Shown piece by piece: positions 25,625 through 34,640 of a stretch of 64,000 nt of DNA. How positions within the stretch are numbered: the first letter of the stretch is position 1; each line of letters opens with the position of its first letter. The notes beneath the pieces were generated by a model. That model was given only the letters and a program-made list of their open reading frames with translations, had not been told where the DNA came from and did not search any database. Origin of the DNA: Metasolibacillus fluoroglycofenilyticus (lineage in GTDB: Bacteria > Bacillota > Bacilli > Bacillales_A > Planococcaceae); assembly GCF_003049645.1 (NCBI RefSeq), contig NZ_PYWK01000001.1:1891487-1955486 (forward strand), read 5' to 3'. The position numbers were made by a program, and so were the translations under genes.

Positions 25625-26329
25625 TTAGGCAAGTGAAATATTTAAGTCTGTTAATACTAATACATTCGCATGTTGCTGTAATGCTGTAACTGGTGAATCT
25701 ACAGTTTGTGCGTCTTGGAATAAAGATTCCAAAGCTGCTCGCTTTTTCTCTCCAACAGCAATTAGTAGCACTTCTTTTGATTGCAAAATATTAGCAATTC
25801 CCATCGTAATTGCTTTTACAGGTACTTCATCAATCGAATTGAAATAGCGGGCATTTGCCTGACGTGTTGATTCAGTTAATGTAACAGCATGCGTTTTTTT
25901 AGAAAATGATGTGCCAGGCTCATTGAAGCCGATATGTCCATTTTCCCCTACTCCTAAAAGCTGAACATCAATTGGGTGCTGTTCAAGTAAATCATTGTAA
26001 TGCTGTACTTCTCGCTCTATATCCTCCGCTAAACCATTAGGAAGATAGCTTTTTTTAAATGGCTTTTGCTCAAAAAGCTCCTTTTGCATGTATGTAAAGT
26101 AACTTTCTGGATGCGTGTCAGGCAAGCCAATATATTCATCTAAATTAAAGCTCGTACAATTTGAAAAGTCTACATCGCTTTGACGTAAATTTTTATAGAG
26201 GGGTTGCATCGTTCCACCAGTAGCTAAACCAAATGTCTTTGCACCATCCTTTACTTTTTGCTGTAAAAATTGTGCGGCAAAGTCATAAAGCTCATCGATA
26301 TTTTCAAAAGATTTCAATTGTATTGCCAT
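25625..26329 (-). CDS. nagB: Glucosamine-6-phosphate deaminase
   Basis: 234 residues, the short Bacillus-type NagB. Substrate and phosphate loop LATGGTMQPLY near residue 38, SFNLDEYIGL with the catalytic Asp, and GVGENGHIGFNEPG with the active-site His/Glu. It converts GlcN-6-P to fructose-6-P and ammonia, the last step of GlcNAc use. Last gene of the operon nagE-nagA-SIS-ptsH-ptsI-nagB, 14 bases after ptsI. Confidence 0.96.
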   Translation of the reverse strand: MAIQLKSFENIDELYDFAAQFLQQKVKDGAKTFGLATGGTMQPLYKNLRQSDVDFSNCTSFNLDEYIGLPDTHPESYFTYMQKELFEQKPFKKSYLPNGLAEDIEREVQHYNDLLEQHPIDVQLLGVGENGHIGFNEPGTSFSKKTHAVTLTESTRQANARYFNSIDEVPVKAITMGIANILQSKEVLLIAVGEKKRAALESLFQDAQTVDSPVTALQQHANVLVLTDLNISLA

Positions 26330-26343
26330 AAATATTTTCCCCC

Positions 26344-28053
26344 TTAATGATTGTACACTCGATTAGCCCAGTCTTTGATTTGCTCAGCTGATTCGCATGC
26401 CAAAAGTTTATCTGCTTGCTGTTGTAAAGCTTGTTTATTTAACTTCAATAAATTTTCCCGCGCAGGTAATACGGCGCTTGCACTCATCGATAATTCATCC
26501 AATCCTAATGCTAAAAGTACAGGTAATGCAAGTGGTTCGCCAGCCATTTCACCGCACATTCCGGTCCAAATACCATGCTTACGAGCACTTGAAGCCACTT
26601 GCGCAATTAAGCGAATAATTGCTGGATGGAATGGCTCATATAAATAAGCAATCGACTCATTCATGCGGTCGGCTGCAAATGTATACTGAATTAAATCGTT
26701 TGTACCGATTGAGAAGAAATCAACCTCACGTGCTAAAACATCTGCAAAAATTGCTGCTGACGGCACTTCAATCATAATGCCTATTTCATATTCACCGATA
26801 GTTACACCTTCATTTACTAAAGCATCATGCTGTATTTGTAAAATACTTTTCGCCTGACGTAGCTCCTGAATTGTTGCAATCATTGGGAACATAATTTTCA
26901 AATTACCGTATTTGCTTGCGCGTAATAATGCGCGAAGCTGTGTAACGAATATGTCTTCATTTGCTAAAGAAAGCCGAATAGCACGCTGACCTAAAAAAGG
27001 ATTTTCCTCTTTCGGTAACTGCCAATATTCTAAATGCTTGTCACCACCTATATCAAGTGTACGCACAACGACTGGCTTATTATTCATTTTTTCAAGTACT
27101 GCTTTATAGAGTTCAAACTGTTGCTCCTCTGTAGGTAATGAAGTGCTATCCATATATAAAAACTCTGTACGGAATAAACCGACACCGTCAGCACCTACTT
27201 TTAAAACGGCTTCTACATCTTGAACGCTACCAATATTCGCTGCGAGCTCAACATGCACACCGTCTTCTGTCACGCTTTCTTTATTCGCGAATTGCTGTAA
27301 CTGTATTTCTCGCTGTGCTTGCACTGCCATACGCTGCTCCGCTGCTTGTCGAATGCCTTCTGATGGATTGATTGTTAATTGTCCAGATACACCGTCCAAC
27401 AACACAAGCTCACCATGTGCAATTGTTTCCGCTTCCTTTACACCTACAACAGCTGGAATTTGCAATGTTCTTGCTAGAATCGCTGTATGTGATGTACGTC
27501 CACCTATTGTCGTAATAAAGCCCTTCACAAATTGCTTATTTAATTGCGCTGTTACAGATGGCGATAAATCGTAAGCAATTAATACAACTTCCTCGTCAAT
27601 TTGAGATACATCAGGCAGCACTTTACCAAGTAAAGAGGCTAAAATACGGCGCGCTACATCCTCAATATCTGCTGCACGCTGACGCATATATTCATTATCC
27701 ATTTGGCTGAATAAATCGATAAATTGCTGTGCTATTTTTTGCAAAGCTTTTTCTGCTTGCACATGCTGGTCGATTTCCCCTTCAATGGCCGCATGGAAAT
27801 CAGGGTCTTGTAACACAAGTAAGTGGGCAGAAAAAATTTCTGCCTCCTCCTCACCGACCATCAAAATCGCATAATCACGAATTTTCTCAAGCTGCGTTTT
27901 TGCATTCGCAACCGCTAGATGAAAGCGTTGCTTTTCCGCAGATGGCTCAATCGTGTCTCGCTCGGTAATCGATAGGTCAGGCTCTGCTAAGCGATACGCT
28001 TTTGCAACAGCTACGCCCTCCGAAACCGCAATGCCTTGCAATTGTCTCATCAT
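26344..28053 (-). CDS. ptsI: PTS Enzyme I (phosphoenolpyruvate-protein phosphotransferase)
   Basis: 569 residues, normal length. Phosphorylated His189 is in [14 protein letters not shown]; the PEP-binding domain has [10 protein letters not shown] and the catalytic Cys in [10 protein letters not shown]. It takes phosphate from PEP and gives it to HPr. The start overlaps the ptsH stop (ATGA), so expression is coupled. Being inside the nag operon implies that the general PTS input is made when amino sugars are used. Whether a second ptsHI copy exists elsewhere cannot be seen. Confidence 0.97.
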   Translation of the reverse strand: MMRQLQGIAVSEGVAVAKAYRLAEPDLSITERDTIEPSAEKQRFHLAVANAKTQLEKIRDYAILMVGEEEAEIFSAHLLVLQDPDFHAAIEGEIDQHVQAEKALQKIAQQFIDLFSQMDNEYMRQRAADIEDVARRILASLLGKVLPDVSQIDEEVVLIAYDLSPSVTAQLNKQFVKGFITTIGGRTSHTAILARTLQIPAVVGVKEAETIAHGELVLLDGVSGQLTINPSEGIRQAAEQRMAVQAQREIQLQQFANKESVTEDGVHVELAANIGSVQDVEAVLKVGADGVGLFRTEFLYMDSTSLPTEEQQFELYKAVLEKMNNKPVVVRTLDIGGDKHLEYWQLPKEENPFLGQRAIRLSLANEDIFVTQLRALLRASKYGNLKIMFPMIATIQELRQAKSILQIQHDALVNEGVTIGEYEIGIMIEVPSAAIFADVLAREVDFFSIGTNDLIQYTFAADRMNESIAYLYEPFHPAIIRLIAQVASSARKHGIWTGMCGEMAGEPLALPVLLALGLDELSMSASAVLPARENLLKLNKQALQQQADKLLACESAEQIKDWANRVYNH

Positions 28054-28313
28054 TGACCAATTCCTTGTGTTTTGATTACTTCCTCCACCTTTGCAAGTGC
28101 TGCAGCCGCATCATCGCCTTCAGCTCTTACCGTAATAGCACCGCCAGATGGAATAGCAAGCGCCATAACACCCATAATTGATTTTAAATTGGCTTCACGA
28201 CCATTGTAAGCAATTGTTACATTTGATTGAAATGGAGCAACTCCTTGCACTAATAATGTACATGGGCGAGCGTGTAATCCTTCTGCTGCTGTAATTGTGA
28301 AAGTTTTTTCCAT
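28050..28313 (-). CDS. ptsH: PTS phosphocarrier HPr
   Basis: 87 residues. The active histidine is in [12 protein letters not shown] (His15 in standard numbering) and the HPr-kinase target serine is in NLKSIMGVM (Ser46). With both present the protein can transfer phosphate and also act as CcpA co-repressor when Ser-phosphorylated, which fits the cre-like sites in front of the two sugar operons. Cys after the HARP motif replaces the usual Ala and is a minor oddity. Confidence 0.96.
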   Translation of the reverse strand: MEKTFTITAAEGLHARPCTLLVQGVAPFQSNVTIAYNGREANLKSIMGVMALAIPSGGAITVRAEGDDAAAALAKVEEVIKTQGIGQ

Positions 28314-28325
28314 GATAAATTCCTC

Positions 28326-29042
28326 CTAATTGAATGTAATTCTGTTTTCAAACTGCCTGCAGTATTTATCGTTTTGAGAAGTAGACTGGTTAATATTATT
28401 ACTAACAAACACAGGTGCTTCTTGCTGTACTGCTAATAGCTGTTCAATAACCATACTAACGAATGCGTTGAGCAATGCTGCACCAACAACTGTAGAGCTT
28501 GCTCCATATTGATAGTCACCGCTTTGTAAAACCCCATCTCCAATAGGCACTGACGTATTAAAAACGGCGTCCACAATTTGCTCTAAACGCATGCCACTAC
28601 TATGTGTGCTTTCCTGTTCAGTATAGCATAATGATTGCAAAGAAATAACAAATGCCCCTCGTTCCTTCGCTTCAAATGCCATTTCAATTGGTGCGGCATT
28701 GCGACCTGAAGTCGAAATAATAATGACTATATCTTCTGGTCGAATATCAAACAAATGGCGATGTGCGAGCACAACCCCTTCTTTTCGCTCATTACGCGAA
28801 GATGTAGTAGGTCCTGCAGCAAGCATTAATGGCTCAATATAAATCGCTTTAACTGGCACGAGTCCACCAGCACGATAAAATAGTTCCTCAGCTAGCAGGA
28901 AGGAATGCCCTGCACCGAATAGCTGTATAATACCGCCTTTTCCAATCTTCTTAGCCGTCATTTCGGCAACTTCTTTTAATTGTTCTTCTTGTTGCCCCAC
29001 CTTATTCAGCAATTGCTGAATATTTTTAAAATATTGATGCAT
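28326..29042 (-). CDS. SIS domain sugar-phosphate protein (UPF0309-like)
   Basis: 238 residues with one sugar isomerase fold: LFGAGHSFLLAEELFYRAGG near residue 40 and the phosphate-binding VIIISTSGRNAAP near 110. It resembles the UPF0309 SIS group rather than MurQ, which is longer, or GlmS. Family members bind phospho-sugars as isomerases, etherases or effectors; the exact reaction is unknown. Its place between nagA and ptsH, in a regulon with mupG but without a visible murQ, makes MurNAc-6-P or GlcNAc-6-P the likely ligand. That is inference. Confidence 0.8.
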   Translation of the reverse strand: MHQYFKNIQQLLNKVGQQEEQLKEVAEMTAKKIGKGGIIQLFGAGHSFLLAEELFYRAGGLVPVKAIYIEPLMLAAGPTTSSRNERKEGVVLAHRHLFDIRPEDIVIIISTSGRNAAPIEMAFEAKERGAFVISLQSLCYTEQESTHSSGMRLEQIVDAVFNTSVPIGDGVLQSGDYQYGASSTVVGAALLNAFVSMVIEQLLAVQQEAPVFVSNNINQSTSQNDKYCRQFENRITFN

Positions 29043-29121
29043 TTACTCACCTCGCAATCCTAAGTAATTATTTATTATTTTACTGTGTTTTATCATTAAA
29101 ATAAAACTTTTTTAAAGAAGT

Positions 29122-30276
29122 TTAATGTCTGTCTGTTGATGCAGAGTAAACGATTTGACCATTAACAATCGTATATTGTACTTGGAAATTTTCATCGATA
29201 ATTACTAAATCCGCATCTTTTCCAGCATCAATATAGCCTTTTTGTGATAAACCTAGCTGTTTTGCGGCGTTGAATGAAGACATTTGAGCAAGTTCCTGCC
29301 AAGATGCACCGGTTGCCTGCTGCATATTCCGAAGTGCATCATTCATTTTCAAAACGCTACCGGCAAGTGCACCGTTTGCTAAATGAGCCCCCGATTTTGT
29401 CACATGGACTTCCTGCCCGCCTAAATCATATTCTCCATAAGCCAACCCTTTTGCCCGCATCGCATCTGTAATTAAAATGATTTTTTCTGAACCTTTCAAA
29501 CGGTATGCTAAATCAACCATTTCTGGATGTATATGAATAAAGTCAACAATCATTTCGACATATACATCCTTTTCTAATAAAACAGTCCCTACAACGCCTG
29601 GCTCTCTATGATGCATTGCCCTCATTTGATTATACAAATGCGTTCCTTGTGTGACGCCCTGTGCAATAGCTTCTTTTGTTTCCCTTGCTGTAGCATTAGA
29701 GTGACCAATTGAAACGACAACCCCTAACTGCTGTGCATAGTTGACAAGCTCCATTCCTTGTTCTGGCGCAATAGTCATTTGTTTAATTGCGTTGCCACTT
29801 AATTCATGCCAACGTCGATATTTCTCAATTGAAGGCAATTGTATATACTCAATTGGCTGTGCACCTGCGCAATGAGGCGATATAAAGGGACCCTCTAAAT
29901 GAATGCCTAATAAATTGGCTTCCCCCATTCCTTGCTGGAACCTCGCTACATTTTGCAATGCTGCTTCAATTATCGCTTCACTTTGCGTCATCGTCGTCGC
30001 TAAAAAACTTGTTGTTCCCTCTGCTACAAGTGCAGTAGCAAATTGATGGAGCGACGTAATTGTCGCATCCATCGTATCAACACCATTCGCCCCATGAATA
30101 TGCATATCAATAAAGCCAGGTAAGCAATAATATCCTGTACAATCTATTCCTATAGCATTTTCATTCGTTTTTGTTATAGCCGCAATTTGTGTTCCTTCAA
30201 TTTTCACACTACAATGCTCTGTTAAACAATCATGATTCACAACTGTAACATTTTCTAAAATGAGTGGCTTCGTCAT
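29122..30276 (-). CDS. nagA: N-acetylglucosamine-6-phosphate deacetylase
   Basis: 384 residues of the amidohydrolase superfamily: HIHGANGVDTMDA near residue 57 (metal HxH-like), HLEGPFISPHCAGAQ near 125 with the metal Glu, VSIGHSNATARE near 190, THLYNQMRAMHHREPG near 215, and the catalytic Asp in ILITDAMRAKG near 270. It removes acetate from GlcNAc-6-P to give GlcN-6-P for NagB. It lies 12 bases after nagE. Confidence 0.96.
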   Translation of the reverse strand: MTKPLILENVTVVNHDCLTEHCSVKIEGTQIAAITKTNENAIGIDCTGYYCLPGFIDMHIHGANGVDTMDATITSLHQFATALVAEGTTSFLATTMTQSEAIIEAALQNVARFQQGMGEANLLGIHLEGPFISPHCAGAQPIEYIQLPSIEKYRRWHELSGNAIKQMTIAPEQGMELVNYAQQLGVVVSIGHSNATARETKEAIAQGVTQGTHLYNQMRAMHHREPGVVGTVLLEKDVYVEMIVDFIHIHPEMVDLAYRLKGSEKIILITDAMRAKGLAYGEYDLGGQEVHVTKSGAHLANGALAGSVLKMNDALRNMQQATGASWQELAQMSSFNAAKQLGLSQKGYIDAGKDADLVIIDENFQVQYTIVNGQIVYSASTDRH

Positions 30277-30288
30277 AACTATCAGTCC

Positions 30289-32187
30289 TTAATTAATTTC
30301 AATATGAATTGCTTCTCCACTTTGTAGTTTGCCGCTTTCTTTCACTTTAATTTCCTTACCTTGTAAATTAGTAAATACGACAGGAGTGACAATTGATGGT
30401 GCTGCTGCGCTGACTAAAGGTAAATCAACTTTCAATAGCGGGTCACCTTTTTTCACCGTTTGACCTTGCTTAACGAATGTTTCAAAGCCTTCGCCATTTA
30501 ATTTTACAGTGTCTAAACCTACATGAATTAAAATTTCTGTACCGTCTGCCGTTAGTAAGCCAATCGCATGCTGCGTTGGGAATATCATTGCAACCTCACC
30601 ATCTACCGGTGAAACGAATATGCCATCAGTAGGGTTTACCGCAAAGCCCGGTCCCATCATACCTGTTCCGAATACTTGGTCGGGCACAGCTGTTAATGGT
30701 AATAGCTCACCTGTTGCAGGCATCGCTACATCCATTACGGCATTTACTGCTGGCTTTTGCTGCTCTTCATTTGGCATGATAGCTTCATTTTTTAATGGTG
30801 GATGCCCTTGCTTTAATCTCGTTTTCATCGCATCACCTAAAAACTCAACGGATGGTCCGATTACAACTTGTGCTGCTGTTTTGCTCATGCGCATAACGCC
30901 TCTTGCTCCGTAGCGTTTTAATAAGGCTTCATCGATTGCTGTCACATCCTTTAATGACATACGTAAACGTGTTGCACAATAATCAACTTCACTTATATTC
31001 GCTGGACCGCCAAGCCCTTCAATCATATAAAAAGCTTTTGTATCTAACACTTCATCTGCTGAACCTACAAGCTCTGCCTCTTCCTCATCATCCTCACGTC
31101 CAGGTGTTTTTAAATCCAATATTTTAATTAAGAAGTAGAATACAATGAAGTAAATTGCACCGAATACTAAGCCTATTAAAATAATTAATGCTGGCCTCGT
31201 CGCTATACCAAAATTTAGTAAATAGTCACTTAAACCCGCCGAGAAACCAAAGCCGTGTAATACACCTAGTGCTTCTGTAATATATAATGATACACCCGTT
31301 AATACAGCATGCACAAAGTATAATACTGGTGATAAGAACATAAAAGTAAATTCAATTGGCTCTGTTACCCCAGTTAAAAATGCGGTTAAAGCGATGGATA
31401 GGAACATCCCACCTACCGCAGCACGCTTTTCCTTTTTCGCGGCAAAATACATTGCTAAACATGCCGCTGGCAAACCGAACATCATAATCGGGAAAAAGCC
31501 TGCTAAAAACGTTCCTGCTGTTGGGTCTCCAGCTAAGAAACGGTTAATATCACCTTTCACAACATTCCCAGCTGCATTCGTAAATGAGCCGAAATCGAAC
31601 CAAACAATCGTATTCATAACGTGGTGAAGACCGACTGGAATTAATAAACGGTTAAAGAAGCCATATAAGCCTACACCTAAACCACCTGCACCTAAAATCC
31701 ATCCTGCCCCACTATCAATTACGGATTGAATAGGTGGCCAAATGACACCGAAAACAAATACTAATACGGTCATTGTAATCGATGTAATAATCGGTACGAA
31801 GCGCCTACCACCAAAGAAGGATAACCATTCTGGAAATTTCACGTTATAAAACTTATTGTATAATAACCCTGCAATAATACCTGAAATAATACCGCCAAAC
31901 ACACTCATATTAATCGCTTCATCGTATGCTTTTAAGCCACTAGTTAATACTAGATAGGCGATTGCACCTGCAAGCGCAGCTCCTCCGCTCGTATCAAAGG
32001 CTAACCCCATCGCAATCCCGATAGCAAATATAAGTGGTAGATTGCCTAAAATACCGTCACCAGCTGCTGCAATAATAGGTAAATTCAGCATATCCTCTTG
32101 CCCAAAACGAACGAGCAATGCTGCTGCTGGTAAGGTGGCAATTGGAAACATTAATGATTTACCAATTTTCTGTAAAAAAGCTAACAT
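30289..32187 (-). CDS. nagE: PTS N-acetylglucosamine transporter, fused IIC-IIB-IIA
   Basis: 632 residues. The IIC domain (1-about 370) has some ten membrane segments and GLHHVMNTIVWFDFG; IIB holds phosphocysteine in YCATRLRMSLKD near 430; IIA ends the protein with the phosphohistidine in ILIHVGLDTVKLNGEGF near 570. Length and domain order match NagE/GlcNAc permeases of the Glc family. It imports GlcNAc as GlcNAc-6-P. ATG 32187 is chosen with AAAGGGGGA before it; the frame to 32229 runs through the operator and promoter. First gene of the nag operon. Confidence 0.94.
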   Translation of the reverse strand: MLAFLQKIGKSLMFPIATLPAAALLVRFGQEDMLNLPIIAAAGDGILGNLPLIFAIGIAMGLAFDTSGGAALAGAIAYLVLTSGLKAYDEAINMSVFGGIISGIIAGLLYNKFYNVKFPEWLSFFGGRRFVPIITSITMTVLVFVFGVIWPPIQSVIDSGAGWILGAGGLGVGLYGFFNRLLIPVGLHHVMNTIVWFDFGSFTNAAGNVVKGDINRFLAGDPTAGTFLAGFFPIMMFGLPAACLAMYFAAKKEKRAAVGGMFLSIALTAFLTGVTEPIEFTFMFLSPVLYFVHAVLTGVSLYITEALGVLHGFGFSAGLSDYLLNFGIATRPALIILIGLVFGAIYFIVFYFLIKILDLKTPGREDDEEEAELVGSADEVLDTKAFYMIEGLGGPANISEVDYCATRLRMSLKDVTAIDEALLKRYGARGVMRMSKTAAQVVIGPSVEFLGDAMKTRLKQGHPPLKNEAIMPNEEQQKPAVNAVMDVAMPATGELLPLTAVPDQVFGTGMMGPGFAVNPTDGIFVSPVDGEVAMIFPTQHAIGLLTADGTEILIHVGLDTVKLNGEGFETFVKQGQTVKKGDPLLKVDLPLVSAAAPSIVTPVVFTNLQGKEIKVKESGKLQSGEAIHIEIN

Positions 32188-32214
32188 TGAATAATCCCCC
32201 TTTAATCTTTGGAC

Positions 32215-32230
32215 TAGTTGTCTATACAAG
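32215..32230. promoter_or_regulatory. NagR-type operator in front of nagE
   Basis: TAGTTGTCTATACAAG contains the palindrome TTGTCTATACAA (minus strand TTGTATAGACAA), close to the operators at 13073 and 10891 and to known B. subtilis dre sites. It begins right at the predicted -10 and would block initiation. Confidence 0.65.
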
Positions 32231-32236
32231 TATACA
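32229..32236 (-). promoter_or_regulatory. Predicted extended -10 of the nag operon promoter
   Basis: On the minus strand TGTATACT gives an extended -10 (TGnTATACT type) about 45 bases upstream of the nagE start. The -35 is weak (TAGAAA, 17-18 bases upstream). Operator and cre-like site flank it. Confidence 0.4.
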
Positions 32237-32240
32237 TAAA

Positions 32241-32256
32241 ATGAAAACGCTTTTCT
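32241..32256. promoter_or_regulatory. CcpA cre-like site in front of nagE
   Basis: ATGAAAACGCTTTTCT has the cre core AAACGCTTT with near-palindromic arms but is one base longer than consensus on the right. It lies in the -10/-35 spacer region, where CcpA would repress. Confidence 0.45.
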
Positions 32257-32336
32257 AGATTATTTTAAAAGAAGTTATAAATTTCGAAAAAGATAACTAG
32301 ACATAGAAAGAACGAATCCCGAATATGCCGTTATAT

Positions 32337-32445
32337 TGTTAAAGTTTTGAACCCGCTCTCTAGCAGGTGGGTGCCCGCTTCACTACATTAAACGTCCCGC
32401 TACGGTTAGGGGGGCATGTTTGCCGTAAGTGAAATAAAGGCTCCC
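32337..32445. repeat. Hairpin-rich intergenic segment, possible member of the modular repeat family
   Basis: Contains ACCCGCTCTCTAGCAGGTGGGT and a CTTCACT...AGTGAA stem around a G/C-rich middle. GC content is above its surroundings. Relation to the copies at 24215, 47336 and 50377 is weak (shared style, few shared words). The rest of the 660-base gap upstream of nagE is AT-rich, apart from the long repeat at 32611. Confidence 0.3.
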
Positions 32446-32610
32446 ATTCATTTAATGTTCGGTCAAAACATAGATTAACAACTAAAAAACAAACACTTCA
32501 GGATTCGTATTGATTATATTGTAGCACGAATAATCTGAATATTCAAGTTAATGGTATATTGCTTTTCACCTAATTTTGCTTTCTCTCTTTTAAAAGCTAT
32601 AAAAAAATGG

Positions 32611-32815
32611 GTCTGTCCAAAAAGCCGTGCATAGCCGGCATTTTGGACAGTAGCGACAACATTTTACAAAAGTGTTGACTCATATAAATAGAGAAAGTTT
32701 CTTTTGAAAGTGGGACGAACACTAGCTTTAGCAGTGTTAACCTTCAGTAAAAGAGAGGAGATGAAAACTTTTATTTCAATGCGTCTTCAAAACAGAATGT
32801 ACTTTTCAGACAGCC
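32611..32815. repeat. Long dispersed repeat, copy 3 (MITE-like)
   Basis: Starts GTCTGTCCAAAAAGCCGTGC, with the hairpin arm TTTTGGAC 20 bases later, and ends CTTTTCAGACAGCC. The ends CTGTCCAAAAAG and CTTTTCAGACAG are inverted repeats with 10 of 12 positions matching. The middle shares GACTCATATAAATAGA, CTTTAGCAGTG, CCTTCAGTAAAAG and ATTTCAATGCGTC with copy 1. It starts 33 bases after the aspS stop. Confidence 0.75.
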
Positions 32816-32847
32816 TCGGCTTTTTTATAGGTTAAGAGTGTTCTATT

Positions 32848-34623
32848 TTATTCTTTTTCTTTGCCAGCTGTTACTGCTAAATGTAGCTCTGTTAGTTGTG
32901 CATCAGCCACTTGTGCAGGTGCGTCTGTTAATAAGCAGCTTGCAGATGCCGTTTTTGGGAAGGCTATCGTGTCGCGTAAGTTCGTGCGACCAGCTAATAG
33001 CATCACTAAACGGTCAAGACCAAATGCTAAGCCACCATGTGGAGGTACTCCATATTCAAAGGCTTCTAATAAGAAACCAAACTGCTCATGCGCTTCCTCT
33101 TGTGTAAAACCAAGTAATGCAAACATTTTTTCTTGGAGTTCCCGCTCATAAATACGCAATGAACCACCACCTAGCTCATAGCCATTTAATACTATGTCAT
33201 AGGCTTGTGCACGAACCGCTTGAGGATTCGTTTCCATTAAAGCGATATCTTCATCAAATGGACGTGTGAATGGGTGATGTGCTGCATAATAACGCCCTTC
33301 CTCTTCGTCATATTCGAATAATGGCCAATCAACAACCCATAAAAATGCGAATGTTGACTCATCGATTAAATTTAGCTCCTTGCCTAATTTTAATCGCAAT
33401 GCACCAAGCGCATCGGCTACAACTGAAGCTTTATCGGCTACAAATAATAATAAGTCACCCGCCTCCGCTTTCGTCGCCTCTATAATCGCTGTTGCTGCAG
33501 CTCCTTCAAAGAACTTCGCAATTGGTCCGTTCAAGCCTTCTGTCGTTACTTTTAACCATGCAAGACCTTTCGCGCCGTAACGCCCAGCAAATTCACCTAA
33601 TGCATCAATATCTTTGCGTGAATAGTTATCAGCGGCACCTTTTACATTAATTGCTTTTACTTCTCCGCCAGCCTTCACTGCATTAGCAAATACGCCGAAA
33701 GTAGAATCTTTTACAATCTCTGATAATTGCTGTAGCTCTAGACCGAAACGAACATCCGGCTTATCTGAGCCGTAACGTGCCATTGCCTCCTGATAGCTCA
33801 TACGCTGGAACGGTGCTTCCACTTCAATTCCTTTTACATCACGCATTACTTGCTGAATTAAGCGCTCGTTCATGGCAATAATTTCATCCATCGTCATGAA
33901 GGATGTTTCAATATCGACTTGCGTAAATTCTGGTTGACGGTCCGCACGTAAATCTTCATCACGGAAGCAACGCGCAATTTGGAAGTACTTCTCAAACCCC
34001 GACACCATTAATAATTGTTTAAATAATTGTGGCGACTGTGGTAACGCATAAAATTCACCTTCGTGCACGCGAGAAGGAACTAAATAGTCACGTGCGCCTT
34101 CTGGTGTAGATTTTGTTAAAATCGGCGTTTCTACTTCTAAAAAGCCTTCATTTTGTAAAAAGTTACGAATTGTACGCGTTACATCTGAGCGCATTTTAAA
34201 TGTATCGAACATTACAGGTCGGCGTAAATCTAAATAGCGATATTTTAAGCGTAAGTCCTCTGAAATTTCCGTTTTATCATCAATTGCAAAAGGAGGTGTT
34301 TTTGCTTCATTAATAATTGTTAAGGAAGAAGCAATCACTTCAATTTTACCTGTTTTAATATTTTGATTAATTTGTCCCTCCTGGCGAAGTACAACTTTTC
34401 CTGTTACCTCAATCACAAATTCGCTACGAATCTTTTCTGCAATTGCAAGTGCTTCGGGAGCCTCATCGCCAAATACAACTTGGACAATCCCTGTGCGGTC
34501 ACGCATATCAACGAAAATCAACCCACCTAGATCGCGTCTTTTTTGTACCCACCCTTTTAATACTATTTCTTGACCGTGGTGCTGCTCATATACCTCACCA
34601 CAAGCATGTGTTCTTTGTGCCAT
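32848..34623 (-). CDS. aspS: Aspartyl-tRNA synthetase
   Basis: 591 residues: N-terminal OB domain ([20 protein letters not shown]), class II motif 2 ([20 protein letters not shown]), the bacterial GAD insertion domain at about 300-420, and motif 3 ([16 protein letters not shown]). Bacterial-type AspRS; with a separate AsnRS in the window it is probably discriminating. Co-transcribed with hisS, 17 bases upstream, under one T-box. Confidence 0.96.
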   Translation of the reverse strand: MAQRTHACGEVYEQHHGQEIVLKGWVQKRRDLGGLIFVDMRDRTGIVQVVFGDEAPEALAIAEKIRSEFVIEVTGKVVLRQEGQINQNIKTGKIEVIASSLTIINEAKTPPFAIDDKTEISEDLRLKYRYLDLRRPVMFDTFKMRSDVTRTIRNFLQNEGFLEVETPILTKSTPEGARDYLVPSRVHEGEFYALPQSPQLFKQLLMVSGFEKYFQIARCFRDEDLRADRQPEFTQVDIETSFMTMDEIIAMNERLIQQVMRDVKGIEVEAPFQRMSYQEAMARYGSDKPDVRFGLELQQLSEIVKDSTFGVFANAVKAGGEVKAINVKGAADNYSRKDIDALGEFAGRYGAKGLAWLKVTTEGLNGPIAKFFEGAAATAIIEATKAEAGDLLLFVADKASVVADALGALRLKLGKELNLIDESTFAFLWVVDWPLFEYDEEEGRYYAAHHPFTRPFDEDIALMETNPQAVRAQAYDIVLNGYELGGGSLRIYERELQEKMFALLGFTQEEAHEQFGFLLEAFEYGVPPHGGLAFGLDRLVMLLAGRTNLRDTIAFPKTASASCLLTDAPAQVADAQLTELHLAVTAGKEKE

Positions 34624-34640
34624 TATTTATTCCTCCAACA

